64,000 bases of DNA, taken from Cristatella mucedo (taxonomy: Eukaryota; Bryozoa; Phylactolaemata; Cristatellidae). The notes beneath the pieces were generated by a model. That model was not told the DNA's origin. It was given only the letters and a program-made list of their open reading frames with translations, and searched no databases. Of this stretch, positions 1 through 11,499 are shown piece by piece. Numbering within the stretch: position 1 is the first letter of the stretch; every line of letters starts with the position of its first letter. Made by a program: the position numbers and the translations under genes. The stretch covers positions 5,326,001 to 5,390,000 of the forward strand of contig WPIO01000021.1 in the NCBI GenBank assembly GCA_009760855.2. Direction: 5' to 3'.

Positions 1-444
1 ATTGCGAGTTCTTATTGCCAGCTCGAAGCCAACAGAGGAAAGTGCAGCTGTACAAGCCTCGCTAGATCAAATGCCAGCAATCAGCATTGTGCAAAGTTCT
101 GACAAGAGTGATGCTTGTCTATGGAAGCAGGCAGTGTGCACTGTGCATGCTGAGACACAGACATCGAGGGCTCGGTGACTCGATAGCTCATGCTTAGATA
201 AGACGTGCTCATACATTTATTCTCTTTGTCTGCAGGCTTCATGAACTGTACTCATGCATTCATGCTGACCACGTTTTAGTCCAGGCTGCTCGACCCGTGG
301 TTAACAGCAGGATCCAAGCTTGCTTTGCGCACAGCGAACTCATGCACGTGCGCAGCAGCTTATGCACGAGAGAGCATGCTATGATTGCGCACACGCACAC
401 ACTCGCGTGCGCACTCTGCGCAAGCCGCTGCCGTCGGTAGTTAC

Positions 445-551
445 CTTCCTTGGCGCACGTGACTGAGCATCTGAATGAACTCCTGGTCCTTCTGTCGCTT
501 GACGCAAGTGAGCTCCATCATCGTGTGCAGACACTTCTTCCAGCAAGCAGC
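445..551 (-). CDS. PIF1: PIF1 helicase, exon 6 (last exon in window)
   Basis: A 107-nt exon is read on the minus strand after an acceptor ending in ccag at 552-553 and before a consensus donor (AAG|GTAAC, GT at 444-443). It opens with AACWKKC and continues with a segment ending HVRQGR. As known for vertebrate PIF1, this matches the region just after helicase motif III (SWKRC ... LTKVWRQ). It enters in phase 0, as exon 5 leaves. It ends in phase 2, so at least one further exon, with motifs IV to VI, must lie to the left of the window; I found none in 1-440. Confidence 0.85.
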
Positions 552-837
552 CTGGTTGAAGCAACAACTAATTAGCACAGGAGGATTATGCATACCTCAC
601 CATGCTCATCAGGCTCCTGCTTTTTGCAAACAATGAAATGCCCACCCAGCGCATTATGCGCATCCAGCCTTGAAAGCCTTAAAAAGCAGACATATGGTGT
701 TCCGAATGCGATGGTGAGGAGAAAAGACAAAAAAAAAGGGTCTGCCGATATAACACCTCAAACAACATATGCGCCTGCCATAGGACGAATAGAAGCTTGA
801 AAAATTATTGATTGAAAAAATTCCGCAAAAGGTCAGG

Positions 838-1560
838 ACTCTCCGTCCAACGATTGGTGTACGAGGACTACTACAGATCAAACCAATCGATCCTAGCAAA
901 GACCAAGTATAGCCTCTATAAAAGTATTGTTGAATCACAATCAATAAAAAAATACTGGTGCCTACATCAACCATCTCCTTAACTGCTCCAATGTTAGCTT
1001 CTTACCTAGCAATCCTTGTGGCGATCTTGCAGATCTCTAGCCTCTTTGTCAGCACGATAGATGAGATCAGAAAGTTCATCCTTAAGGCAACTGCATCCTC
1101 GTGCATCCTCCAACTGCATCATCTGCATCCTCATCTTCCTCAGTAACACCCCAATAGGACTATTCCCCTTCAATTCCTTGCAGCATCTCAATGCCTCCAT
1201 TCCAGCCGGCCACAGGAGGCCTCATCTTGATATCTCATCTCCCCTAGTCTAAGAAGACTACTAGCCCTTCAAATCATAGTCCTGCAGTCCTTCTTCTTGG
1301 GTGCACAGATCTACTGCTGCCATCCGTAACTATCATAACACAGATGTCCCCAGCCTCAGGTCTTGTCCCTGAACCTTTCAAAAAGGCTCTTGAAAAAGAC
1401 CACTTACTAAAATGGCTTCGCTGGAACAAGAGGAATTTAGCAACTTCCCCCGAGTCTCCAGACTGCCGTTCCAATCAAAGCCAGTAGAACTAGTAGTGGT
1501 GACAAGCTAAGCGGCCTGGATAGAGACCAGCCTATCGAGGTTGGTTAGAAACACAAACAA
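838..1560 (+). mobile_element. Old L2-type LINE fragment
   Basis: Nucleotide similarity to the coding region of the better LINE copy at 28300-28860 is plain: the stretches on repeated 'ctatcgatcctagcaaa', 'attgttgaatcaca' and 'agatcagaaagttcatcc' align in order. It lacks an open frame and has many small deletions. It lies between PIF1 exons 6 and 5. Confidence 0.7.
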
Positions 1561-1815
1561 ATGACTAGAGTCAGAAGAGCTGGTGATAGGATAGAAAGTC
1601 TGATTAGGCAGCACCTCCGTTAGCTAAGCCAGAGCAAGACAATTAAGGAAATTAGAACTAATGATCGATTGATACGCTTCTCGATGGTGAGTCAGTGAGA
1701 AGTGATGAGCGATGGCAGGTGGAACGTTTGCGGCAGATAAGCCTTATAGAACAGATTCAGCCACCGGCTGCAAGTATCGTACTGCTCAGTCAGATAGACC
1801 TGCAAGCAGTGAGCG

Positions 1816-1990
1816 AAATAATAATAATAATAATAACACACTTGATAGCTCCCTCAGAGAACCTAATCTCTTTCTAGGTGCTTTACATTTGCTGCAAAAG
1901 ATACACGATCGAATGGTGAGTTGTATCATATTTGATAAACAACAAGAATAACATGGTTAGGGGTGACATGCACAATGATTACCCTCCCAG
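1816..1990 (-). mobile_element. LINE 3'-end fragment with (TAA)n tail
   Basis: The 3' untranslated end of the L2-type LINE, minus orientation: the tail (ataataat...) at 1819-1837, the hairpin-like block 'agagaacctaatctctttctaggtgc', then sequence resembling the LINE 3' UTR down to 'gacatgcacaatg'. It is 5'-truncated, the usual state of reverse-transcribed copies. Confidence 0.75.
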
Positions 1991-2296
1991 ATTGTCGAGC
2001 CGGCTTTGCTAAATTTTAAGAATTTCCTTTTTCAAACAAAGTGAGTTTTGAAAGGGCCATCATTCCGGGCAGGAATCAAGCTAAACTCAAGGAGCAAGGC
2101 CGGCGCGACCTGGACGCAGATCCTGTGCAAAGCGCCCTCTGGTGTTGTGCATCCGGACTTTAAGGATCGGCAGCAAGAAGAGCCGATGACGTCTATTAAA
2201 CGGAGTGCACGGGCACAGGTTGGCAAGCACAGGAAATGAAACCCCTACCTAGCAGGACCAATTGCTGCCAGCTGCAGAGGACTCCGGTCCACTCAC

Positions 2297-2411
2297 CTGA
2301 AAGCAGTACACTTTCTTCGAGCCGTCCTTGGTGACTGGGGGCAGCTGAAAGAAGTCGCCACAAAGAATAAGCTGAATCCCTCCGAATGGCGAGTCCTTTT
2401 TCCGTACCAGT
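2297..2411 (-). CDS. PIF1: PIF1 helicase, exon 5 (motif III)
   Basis: A 115-nt exon lies between acceptor ttacag (2412-2417) and donor CAG|GTGAGT (GT at 2296-2295). It encodes [19 protein letters not shown], the superfamily-1B helicase motif III block (GDFxQLPPV), then KKVYCFQ. One leading base completes the Arg codon begun by exon 4, and it ends in phase 0. These residues couple ATP hydrolysis to DNA unwinding in the Pif1/RecD family. Confidence 0.92.
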
Positions 2412-2917
2412 CTGTAACAAGACAGAGGCTCAATCGAGCAAATGCAGCCGAGCTCAGCTCGAGAAAAGATTTTGCCATTCGCAGCCGACGCGTCTCTTCT
2501 CTGTGCAAGCTAAGGCCCGAAGAGCTTCGAGCACTTGCCGACATGCGCCGAGGTCAGAAAAGAAACCTTGCTATCGATTATCTGACACAAAAAACGAGCG
2601 AGAACAGAATGCTGCCGACGTGCTGCAACGGCAGCTTTGCACTCGCGAGTTCAGCCGCAGGCATCCTCCCGAAGTGCAGCATCTGGCCTCCCTGTCACAG
2701 GCTTCCTTCACTTGGCCCGTCCAAAGGGACGGCCCACAAGCACATCGATCGCGGCAGTGACCGCTGCACCGCCGTGCAGCCGCACTCGGGTGCACCCTGC
2801 GAAGGAGGAGGCGCACGGCGCCAGCCGTCATAGGGCCTCGGAGCAGAAGGAGTTGCTAAGGGCGGCAGCGGCCATTACTCGAAAGCAGGTGCGCATGATT
2901 GGCCGAAAGAAGTTTAC

Positions 2918-3161
2918 CTAGCGACGGCCTCCAGTTTGTCAAAGAACCTTCCGTCCACCATGGAAACCTCGTCTACGACCAAACGGCAGCAGGCACGCCA
3001 TCGGGCTGCCGCGGCCGGTTGCATGGCCATCGACAGGCAATGCTCGAGACTGCCTGCGCCCGACCCCATGCCGGCGAAGGAGTGCAGTGTCGTGCCGTTA
3101 ACGTGACACGCAGCCACGCCGGTGCTAGCCGTGACGACGGTGCCTGCAGGTGGCAGGGAGC
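2918..3161 (-). CDS. PIF1: PIF1 helicase, exon 4 (motifs Ia and II)
   Basis: A 244-nt exon lies between acceptor ttgcag and donor CTAG|GTAAAC. It encodes SLPPAGTVVTASTGVAACH (motif Ia region), then GTTLHSFAGMGSG, then the Walker B/DEAD-like motif LVVDEVSMVD and FDKLEAVAR. All of these are close to vertebrate PIF1. Phases 1 in and 2 out fit exons 3 and 5 exactly. The ORF continues open upstream of the acceptor, but that part does not resemble the family. Confidence 0.93.
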
Positions 3162-3169
3162 CTGCAACG

Positions 3170-3900
3170 CACCGGCAGCTACGCTGGCATCCCATTGGCT
3201 GAGAAGCAAAGGCCTGTTTACGGGAGAGGCAGCATCCAACAGGTACATTTAGAAGAGGCAAGCCAAAAACTAAGGAAATGATCTGCTGGCACGGAATCCG
3301 ATATAATAATAGCAATAAACAACTTTTATATAGCACTTTAACAAAACTAAATCATTATCGTCATATGAGCACTCTATCTGTGCTTAAAAGCAAGCGTATC
3401 GATAAGGTTGATTACAGCAGGCACGATTTTAGCACCCACGTGCTAAAGACAATGCACACAGACGGAGAGAAGACTGGGGGGAGGGAACAGATATGGCATC
3501 GAATCGTCGGCATAGGCAGTGCAAACCGAAGCAGAGGTCATGCAAGATTCGAGCACTCAATGCCCGATGGCAAGCACAGACTGTCTCAGATTCGTTTGCT
3601 ACAATATGTCTGCTAGTGTCTCATCAGCATAGCTAGCCAGATGCAAGCACGAGAACCGAAACTTGTTAGTCCTTGCTAAGAAGCTTTGGAAATTAATGAC
3701 TCTACAACTCCATGTCAACTCACTGACATGCGAAAGTTGGAGCGTGTTCAATAGCTTTTGCTGATGGCAAGCAACGAGAGCAACAAGAAAGGCCAAAAAG
3801 GATGCCGCAAAGAGCACGCCAAAGGAAGGATGCCGGAAAGAGCACTTGGGACGGAGCTACCGGGATGAAGCTACCGGGGCGGAGCACGCCACAAAGCTAA
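3170..3900. other. PIF1 intron 3, nothing recognised
   Basis: No exon, repeat family or RNA gene is recognisable here. Short poly-A and AT-rich stretches occur around 3300-3350. Confidence 0.5.
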
Positions 3901-3908
3901 CGACACAC

Positions 3909-4077
3909 CTATGATGCGGCGCAGTAGGAACGTCTTCCCTGTACCGGCTGCTCCCGTGAAGAATACATTTTTGCCTCGATTCACGGCGTCGAGCACCGAC
4001 ATCTGCTCCGCAGTGAGGGCCGACAGCTGAGAGTGCAGACTCAGCATGCGCTTGGCAGGCGGAGGCATCGTGCCACG
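3909..4077 (-). CDS. PIF1: PIF1 helicase, exon 3 (Walker A)
   Basis: A 169-nt exon lies between acceptor ctctgcttgcag and donor ATAG|GTGTGT. It encodes PPPAKRMLSL, LTAEQMSVLDAV (Q-motif region) and the P-loop FFTGAAGTGKTFLLRRIIG. The Walker A lysine and threonine are intact. This is the ATP-binding heart of the Pif1 5'-3' helicase, which acts at G-quadruplexes, telomeres and in mitochondria. It ends one base into a Gly codon that exon 4 completes. Confidence 0.93.
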
Positions 4078-4339
4078 CTGCAAGCAGAGCGCTCAGTATT
4101 GCAGCCGGGGGCGCAGGCGCTAGCCGTGGCACTTCGCCGGCCGCTGCACCGTCAGCGCTTGGCCGCGAGATGCGCACACAAAGCGATGTGTGCACAGTGT
4201 GAGCGGCGGTCGTGCGCCATGACCTGCATCTTACATGGCTGCGCGCTGGTAGAGAGCCAGCTGTCTCGAAAAGAATCGCCCACTAAGACTAAAACACTTG
4301 CTGCTGCTCGCGCAAAGGTGCTGCCAAGACTTTGGCATA

Positions 4340-4412
4340 GGGGAGATGCTCTACCTCAAACTTGACCTCTAAATTGATCTCAAACTCGACCTCAAACTTC
4401 TTCACACTCATA
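4340..4412 (+). repeat. Imperfect tandem 'ctcaaacttgac' repeat
   Basis: Four to five degenerate copies of a 12-13 bp unit (cctcaaacttgac, tctcaaactcgac, cctcaaacttctt) within PIF1 intron 2. Confidence 0.6.
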
Positions 4413-4567
4413 CTATTCTTTTGGAACTCACTTCATGGCACCTTCTCAAAAATAAGAGGTCCGACTAAGCCTTAACGTGCAAGACTACGGTTGTGTCTCT
4501 GCATGATGCTGCTAGAGGCACAACCAGCGGCTGCCGGTAGCGGCCACACCGATTCTGTTGCCACTAC

Positions 4568-4975
4568 CGCCAGGTGTCGCTGCTGAGGGCCCGTGGGTCC
4601 ACTCAGAAGGCGAGCACTCACCGCTCCAGGATGCACGCAGTTCTCCTTGTCCTCTCCACTAGATGAACCTGCTGCCGCTGTCGATGCTCTGCACTGCGCC
4701 TTACCGCTCGGCGGCGTTGCCAGCGAGGCACCAGCCAGAGGCTGCCGGCCATTGCTTTCCTGCAGGGCGCTCACATCTTGGCACGTGACAGGGCTGATCT
4801 CGTCGAACGTGCGGCGCACTCCGCAGGCGAGCCTCGCCCTGCTGCTGACGTCGCCAAGCGGATGCTTGGCAGACGAGTCAGGCCTTGCTTTCGCGTCCTT
4901 TGCCGACTTTACAGCTAGCGTGCGAACGAAGAGAATAAGTCTATCTGGAGCGGCGTTCGACAGAAGCAATGTCAC
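4568..4975 (-). CDS. PIF1: PIF1 helicase, exon 2 (N-terminal PINT region)
   Basis: The exon starts after the good acceptor 'tctccattcattgcag' (AG at 4977-4976). It reads VTLLLSNAAPDRLILFVRT and later FDEISPVT, as in the N-terminal PINT domain of animal PIF1 (LLLSDCPPDRL ... ISPV). The rest is a low-complexity linker rich in Ser, Ala and Pro, as in the family. The donor is uncertain. I chose an in-frame GTAGTG (exon end 4568) because exon 3 begins in phase 0; the frame stays open to 4472, so other donors are possible. Confidence 0.8.
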
Positions 4976-5049
4976 CTGCAATGAATGGAGAATCAAATGC
5001 TCGGCTGTACAGTCAGCAGGATTAAAAAGTGCCCAACATCCCAAAGGCG

Positions 5050-5800
5050 ACACCGAAGCGAGAGAAAGAAATAAAGAAGACTACGGCCTGCTGCCCCGTC
5101 ATCAGGAGTTGAACCGACGACCTCAAAAACCAGAGATGCGAGAGTCGTGCCAACTCCTCACCCATCTCCGCCGTCAAATCACACGAGCGAGTCTGTGTGC
5201 GAGCACGTGTGTGCGCACGCGTGTGCGTGCATGCTTCCCATCTCGCTGCTTGCCCAGGCAAAGGCTCCCTACCACTGGCACTGGCACTGGCACTGGCACT
5301 GGCTGAGGCTCAGGCGACCGTGGTGTAAATTACGAAGAGAGCGTGTGAGGCCCACGTACTGTGCCAGCATTGGGCCACAAACACTCTCTTTGGGCGATGC
5401 ACATTTCGGGCGATGCGAATTCGCTCTCTTCGGGTGGCACATTTACATCGGCTGCGACGGTGAATCTTTTCCTAGCGCAGAGTGCTGTCGAAGCCAGCGG
5501 GTCTGTGCCAGGCTAAATATTTTGATAAATTGCCCACGCGGCCCCTCGACGGTGGACACAGTCGGCTGGCTGGGAGGGGGAAGGAGGAGGCAGCAGCAGC
5601 AGTGCTGCGTCACAGGCGCCATTTTTTTTACTACTGAAATGAGAAATCGAGCATGCCCCGTAGGAGAGCATTGAAACCGGCACTCGCCATGGAGTGAAGG
5701 ATGGTGGCAGCCCCCCAGGCACTCGGTGGGGGGAGGTGTTTCTTTCGTCACGTTTCTGGCTGCAATGCAGCTCTCTCCCCATGAGAGCGAGGGCTGAAAT
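5050..5800. other. PIF1 intron 1, no gene seen
   Basis: Contains GT-rich simple sequence at about 5190-5235 and a short hexamer repeat. ORFs here do not look like protein families. Confidence 0.5.
5269..5303 (+). repeat. (CTGGCA)n hexamer repeat
   Basis: About five perfect units of ctggca, directly visible; a simple tandem repeat inside PIF1 intron 1. Confidence 0.9.
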
Positions 5801-5804
5801 GTCA

Positions 5805-5972
5805 GCCTGGTGAGCCGTGATGGCTCACTAGGTAAAGTGGCTGCTTTTCACGACCTCGGTCCAGAGGTCGTCGATTTGAATCGCATGGTGGGCGACCCTT
5901 TATCACCTCTGCAAGCGGTGGTGATAGCCGTAAAGGCTCTTCTGTCACTATAAAAAATGCTGTTGAATCATC
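5805..5972 (+). mobile_element. tRNA-derived SINE, family B
   Basis: A pol III-type A box (tgatggctcactaggtaaagtgg) is followed about 35 bases later by a B box (ggtcgtcgatttgaatcgc). A short body then ends in 'ctataaaaaatgctgttgaatca'. The same body and tail recur at 17446, 56835 and 63410, which makes this an interspersed family rather than a tRNA gene; the head cannot form a full cloverleaf. Confidence 0.75.
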
Positions 5973-5975
5973 TAG

Positions 5976-6916
5976 TCTTTTTTTCATGGTTCAGGCGCGG
6001 ACCATTCTGGAGGATGAAAGTCCATGCAAAGTATTTTGGCTTAGAGAGGCGGTTTCGGCCGGCGACTTGTGCGTCAGTCATACTACCCACTGCCACGGTC
6101 ACACAATTGTTTGCATTCTTGAGAATAAAGTACTGGAAAGTGAAAGAGAGATTCGGGAATGCCTAACGTCACTGAGAGACGACCGCACAAATAATAGATC
6201 TTCGACGATAACCAGTTAACCAAGCAGCCACAGCCAAGTCCACGTTCGGTCGAAGAGACCGGAGCTGGTCGCGCTAAAACCGGGCGCTGACCAAAAACAT
6301 AACGGTATCAAATCTGGGTTTTTGTGCCAGACGGAGAGGGCAGTGCTTCTTCCTCAAGCATTGCAACTTCTTGTCGCTAGATCCTGCAATCATTGAAATG
6401 CCACCCCCAGAAGTAGATCGTAAATATCGATGAACTGAACCCGTGCAGCACGGAAACGGGAAATATAATAATATAACGAGCAATATAAATATGAGTCTTA
6501 AACCCACCAGCTCTGTTGAGTTCCACCTGCCTAAACGGATATGTGCCTGCATTTTCTTGAGATGGCATCAAGAGGTGGCCAGCATCGAGCTGAGACATTT
6601 TGCTACGTCTGTGGCCAATTTATAGAGGCAAGAGCAAGAGCAGGGAAAATTTCAGAAGCATCTCTTCACGAACCGTCTCTTCCTCTGGCATACTGATTAC
6701 AAGAACATCCCGACCTGCGCAACGCTTGAGGTATGATGAGTTACGCTGGGAGGTCATGGGAACCATTAAACTAACGGGAGCATTGCTGATCGGTCTCTCT
6801 GCTATCTTAGCTTTGTGACAGCCGTGACATCATGTGCACTACGACAGGAGGTACTGGCTAAGGCGACCAAGTTTTCTATGCCAGCAGCCAATTCAAATGT
6901 TAGCCACTACTAGATC
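5976..6916. other. PIF1 intron 1, nothing recognised
   Basis: Unique-looking sequence of mixed composition, with no supported exon or repeat. Confidence 0.5.
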
Positions 6917-6924
6917 CCTTAAGG

Positions 6925-7102
6925 CAGTGGCCCTCAACATTCCTAATACCGTGACCCTTTAATATAGTTTCCCATGTTTGTGGCGACCCACAACCATATA
7001 ATTAGTGTGTGCAAAATGTGGAAATACGTGTTTTCCGATGGTCTTAGGTGACCCCCGTGAAAGAGTCGTTCAAGTCCCAAAGGTGAACGACCCACAGGCT
7101 CT
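6925..7102. mobile_element. hAT MITE resembling the SPIN (Space Invader) family
   Basis: The element starts CAGTGGCCCTCAACATTCC and ends ...CGACCCACAGGCTCTG, so it has CAG/CTG termini. It is flanked by 8-bp direct repeats ccttaagg (6917-6924) and cattaagg (7103-7110), 7 of 8 identical, the hallmark size for hAT insertions. Internal blocks 'gtgttttccgatggtctta' and 'gtgaaagagtcgtt' match, as I remember them, the subterminal sequence of SPIN elements known from several tetrapods and a few invertebrates. It has no transposase. Confidence 0.75.
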
Positions 7103-7317
7103 GCATTAAGGTGTCGAGTACAATGAATTCCCTGACAGGCTCACTCGAAAGGAGAAAGTGGCTTTTTGAAGTCTCGACGCAGAGGTTCGGGGCTTCCTGC
7201 ACAATCACAAAGCAGAATTCTATATAGAGTAGGTAGCGGAATTCTATAGAGCAGATGCAGGCTATGGTGATGAACGACGGCCGTAAGAAATACATCGATG
7301 TCCACATCCTTTATGCC

Positions 7318-9815
7318 TATAATAATAATAATATTAATTCACTTGATAAAGCGCCCTCAGAGAACTTAATCTCTCCCTAGGCGCTATACATTTGCTGTAA
7401 AGTGAAATGCTATTGAATGCTAAGTAAAATCATGCTTGAAAAACAAACGAAATGAATAATATGGTTAGGGGTGACATGCACAGGGTCAGCATGCAAATGT
7501 GGTTAGTGGCAGCATGCACAGTGTCAGCACGCATAAGCACATCAAAGACGAATCACAGGGACCCACTAAAATGCTGTCCTAAATAGGTGTGTTTTTAGGT
7601 TCCTTTTAAATGTGGTCAGGTCAGGGGATGTTTTGACGCAGGTCGGGAGGGAGTTCAAGGCTTTGGGAGCATATGAACTAAATGCACGGTCTCCAAAGGA
7701 TTTAAGGTTTGTATGAGGTATTTCTAGACTGTTGGATTCCGAAAAGCGGGTGGTACGATGCTTGGCCTGATGGGGTAGTATATCTGACAGATAGGCTGGA
7801 GCCATAGAATGAGGGGACCTAAAAGTGAGCGACAAAACCTTGAAGTCAATCCGTTGCTTGACTGGTAGCCAGTGCAGGTCGGCGAGAAGTGGAGTAATGT
7901 GGCAACTGCGACGATCACGACAGACAAGCCTAGCTGCAGAGTTTTGCACAAGCTGCAATCGCCTGATCGCACATGCTGGTAGGCCAGTAAGCAGTGAGTT
8001 GCAGAAGTCAAGACGGGATGTCACGAATGCATGAACTAACTTGGACGTGGTATCTTTATCTAAACAAGCCCGAATTTTAGCAATGTTATGAAGCTGAAAA
8101 TAGGCAGATTTGACTGTGGAGCTGATATGGTCGTCTAACGAAAGGTCGCTTTGGAATATGACACCTAGATTCCGAGCTGATTCGACAGGAGATATGCTGG
8201 CAGAGCCAATTTTGAGAGTCAGCCTTTCCAATCTCTGGATCACACTGGGTTTGCCCATAACTGCTAAGTTAGTTTTATCATCGTTTAGTTTTAGAAAATT
8301 TGCTGCCATCTATGTGCGGATGTCATCGATGCATGCAGCTAGTGAGTTGAGAGAATTTGAGGTGCTCGAAGGCTGGGAGGGATCAAAGCAAAGGTATAAC
8401 TGAGTGTCATCCGCATAGAAGTGAAAGCCTAGATTGTGCTTGGCAATCACATCAGTAAGAGGCAGAGTATAAACCGTGAAAAGAACCGGACCTAGCACGG
8501 AGCCCTGAGGTACTCCATATTTTAGAGGTACTTCAGATGATCTTTGTCCATTCACGTCAATACTCTGGAGTCTCCCACTGAGATAGGACCTGAACCACTG
8601 CAGAGCAGTGCCAGTGATGCCCAGGCGAGATGAGAGGCGCTCTAGAAGAACTTTGTGATCGATGGTATCAAAAGCTGCCAAAAGATCGAGCAAAACAAGA
8701 AGAGACACTCTACCCATGTCTGCATTCCTAAGTAGGTCGTTGTATACCCGAAGCAATGCTGACTCTGTGGAGTGATTAGCTCTAAAGCCAAACTGGAACT
8801 TACTAGCAAGGTGTGAGGTTTCGATATATGAGTTCAGCTGGTCTGCCACGACCCGTTCGAGTGTCTTTGATAGGAATGGTAGAAGGGAAACTGGGCGGTA
8901 GTTGCACAAGTTCTCTTGGTCAAGTGTAGCTTTCTTGAGAAGTGGCCTAACTACAGCTTTTTTGAAAGGTACTGGGACATGACCTGAGGCTAATGACATA
9001 TTAATTATGTTAGTTATGCATGGCAGCAGCAGATCAATGCAACGTAGGAGCAGGACAGTGGGAATAGGGTCCAGAGTACCCTTTGTCTTGTTTGATTGCG
9101 ATACGAACTTTAGGACTAGATCACTAGTAACCTGCTTAAATGTAGACATTGAGGTGCAGCCAGGAACCGAGGAACAGCATTCTAGTGGGGAGGTTGTCAT
9201 CGCAGGGATGGATTCCCTGATCTTGTCTATCTTCTGCACAAAGAATCGAGAGAAGCGATCGGCTAGATCATCATTAGGATCATCAGGTAAGGAGCTAATC
9301 TGGGAACGGTTGAGGAGATGGTTTATTGTCGACATCAGCATTTTTGGATTGTGCATCTGTGATTCAACAATGTTTTTATAAAAACTAGACTTAGCCTTTG
9401 CTAGGATCGATTGGTACAACCTACAGTAGTCTTCATATGCCTGTCGATGGACAGTTAGTCCGGATCTTTTGTACGCTTTTTTAAGCTTTCGTTTAGTAGA
9501 CTTGGCTAGTTTAATGTCTGTGGTAAACCATAGGCCGTCTGGGCGGGTGCGCACAGTGCGCTTTGCCAGAGGTGCAAACTCGTCTAGCGTGTCAGCTAGT
9601 GTCGTGTTGAAGCTATCTACCAATGATGACAGATCGGAGGGAGAATTGAGCAGCAGAGGTGAAGCAGATATTCTCGCACGGACAGCATCGATGTCAAGGG
9701 TCTTGAGGTTTCGCGATTCACAGGTTATTGAAGAGGAGGATGTGGGCACACACTGTAGATTGAATGAGATCTGCATGTGGTCAGATAAGCATGATTTGGT
9801 AATAATTGGCTATCT
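7318..9815 (-). mobile_element. L2/CR1-type LINE, 5'-truncated copy 1
   Basis: Read on the minus strand. The frame starting near 9776 covers the end of the APE-type endonuclease (only the SDH-proximal part remains) and then a reverse transcriptase with FRANHSTESALL, LLAAFDTIDHKVLLERL (AFD active site), GVPQGSVLGPVLFTVY and the catalytic YADDTQLYL. A TAG at about 8309 interrupts it where copy 2 has a Trp codon. The C-terminal part runs to 7566, followed by a 3' UTR and (ATT)n tail. The copy is 5'-truncated at about 9815 inside PIF1 intron 1. The motif spacing fits the L2/CR1 group of the Jockey superfamily. Confidence 0.9.
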
Positions 9816-9829
9816 CGATAAATCCTAAA

Positions 9830-10165
9830 AGAACGCAGTCTTACTCAGAGCAGCAAGGCGAGCATTTCTACCACAATTTACTGGACTTTAAACACGCTGC
9901 CAAGAACAGTATAACGAGAAAAGTGTAACTAAAAATGTTATGGGAAACTAAACCTGGGGGGCTGACTTGAGACAGTGATTTAAGCATTATTGCAATTCTC
10001 AAAATACAAACCACTGTGGTAATTTTGTAGGACTTTGGTATAAAAACCGTTAATCATTCGTTTGCTTTCTAAATAAATGGCAACAAAAGAGGCAAATTGT
10101 TCGGCTCTCTGATTGGTAAGCTTCAAATTTATTACTATTCTGGATCCCAAAACAAAGTTTGTGGA
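9830..10165. other. Intron, AT-rich, no gene
   Basis: AT-rich sequence without supported features. Confidence 0.5.
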
Positions 10166-10170
10166 GAATA

Positions 10171-10342
10171 CAGTCGACTCCTGTATAAGAATATCAGATA
10201 TAGGAATACTCCTCTTATTAGAAAAGCAGTTCCGTGTCACAGATTTACTCTAGCTATAGTCTCACTCCGCATATGGGAATACTCCACCGATAAGAATGGC
10301 CATTTGCCGGCCTGAGCATATGCTTACAAGCGGAGTCGACTG
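10171..10342. mobile_element. Short DNA-transposon MITE, pogo/Tc1-like ends
   Basis: Terminal inverted repeats cagtcgactcctgtataag (from 10171) and cttacaagcggagtcgactg (to 10342) are nearly complementary. TA dinucleotides flank both ends, as for Tc1/mariner/pogo insertions. It is 172 bp long and non-coding. An internal near-repeat 'taggaatactcc'/'gggaatactcc' is also visible. Confidence 0.75.
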
Positions 10343-10344
10343 TA

Positions 10345-11085
10345 TATCCTTGAGGATGTAATCGCCAAGCACAATAAAAATTTTTGCTAAAAACAAGTAC
10401 CTGCTTTGAATGCCACCCAACAAAGATTAACTGGTCGCCAAAATGTTCGATAGGCTTGTTGATCAACACAAATTCGACGCATGATTATGCAATCTATGAA
10501 GAGAGTTGACGACGACAATGATTGTAAAGGAGTTTCCATCAAATTTCAAGCCTGTGATATAAACGAGGAAGATAGAGAGGGTATCAGCACTATTCCTGGC
10601 GTACAGGATAGTGATAGGGACATGAGTGATTATTACGAGTCTTGATATTGTTCAGTTCATTCAGTTTTAGAATAGAAATATTCTTTCCAAAACATGGGTT
10701 CAAAATTTTTGGGGGCTTATACATCGGGGCGGGTAGGGGCTTATACAAGGTAAATTACACATTTTGAATACCTTAGGATCAATGCACAGCAGCCGGCATT
10801 AAATACAAATCTCGGCAGGAACACCTACGGACTACAATGAGGTATTCTCGTACTGTCAAACATACGAAAGGCAGTAGCAAGACATGCAAGGCATCATAAC
10901 AGTGAGTATCACAGGTGGTAGCTAGTAAAGAGAAACCAACAGTAGCTGCCTGCAGCTTGCCATAAGTCATCAGCTAAACTTTTTGTAGATTTTGTAGCCA
11001 CACAAACAATCCATCTAAACAAAAGTTACAAGATTAATCTGCTTGAGCAGTGTGCACACACTAATTCTGGCAAGGCGGTCCAGAT
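10345..11085. other. PIF1 intron 1, nothing recognised
   Basis: A short direct repeat 'gggcttataca' occurs twice at 10711-10750. No gene seen. Confidence 0.5.
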
Positions 11086-11089
11086 CTTG

Positions 11090-11343
11090 AGCAAAGTGGA
11101 CTAGGACAGCATTTAGTGGGTCCCTGTGATTCGTCCTTGATGTGCTTATGCGTGCTGACACTGTGCATGCTGCCACAAACCACATTTGCATGCTGACCCT
11201 GTGCATGTCACCCCTAACCATATTATTCATTTCGTTTGTTTTTCAAGCATGATTTTACTTACCATTCAATTGCATTTCACTTTGTAGCAGGTGTAAAGCG
11301 CCTAGAGAGAGATTGAGTTCTCTGAGGGTGCTTTATCAAGTGA

Positions 11344-11393
<50 letters not shown>
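11090..11393 (+). mobile_element. LINE 3' end with long (ATT)n tail
   Basis: Nearly identical to the last 300 bases of the LINE copy at 30130-30427: 'aggacagcatttagtgggtccctgtgattcgtcc', then the 3' UTR and the stem 'cgcctagagagagattgagttctctgagggtgc'. It ends in about 17 ATT units. The low divergence suggests a young insertion. Confidence 0.9.
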
Positions 11394-11499
11394 TCTGCCA
11401 AAGGCCCTACTTGCTCGAAGGTCAGGTCAAGGCAAGACTGTAGCACATCCTCTGTTTTAAAAAAGAAAAAAGTGAGCCTGCTGCAGAGTCACTTGCTTC

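Noticed and set aside
5805-5900. tRNA gene
   Set aside because: A and B boxes are present, but the anticodon arm and acceptor stem do not pair, and the head is attached to a repeated SINE body.
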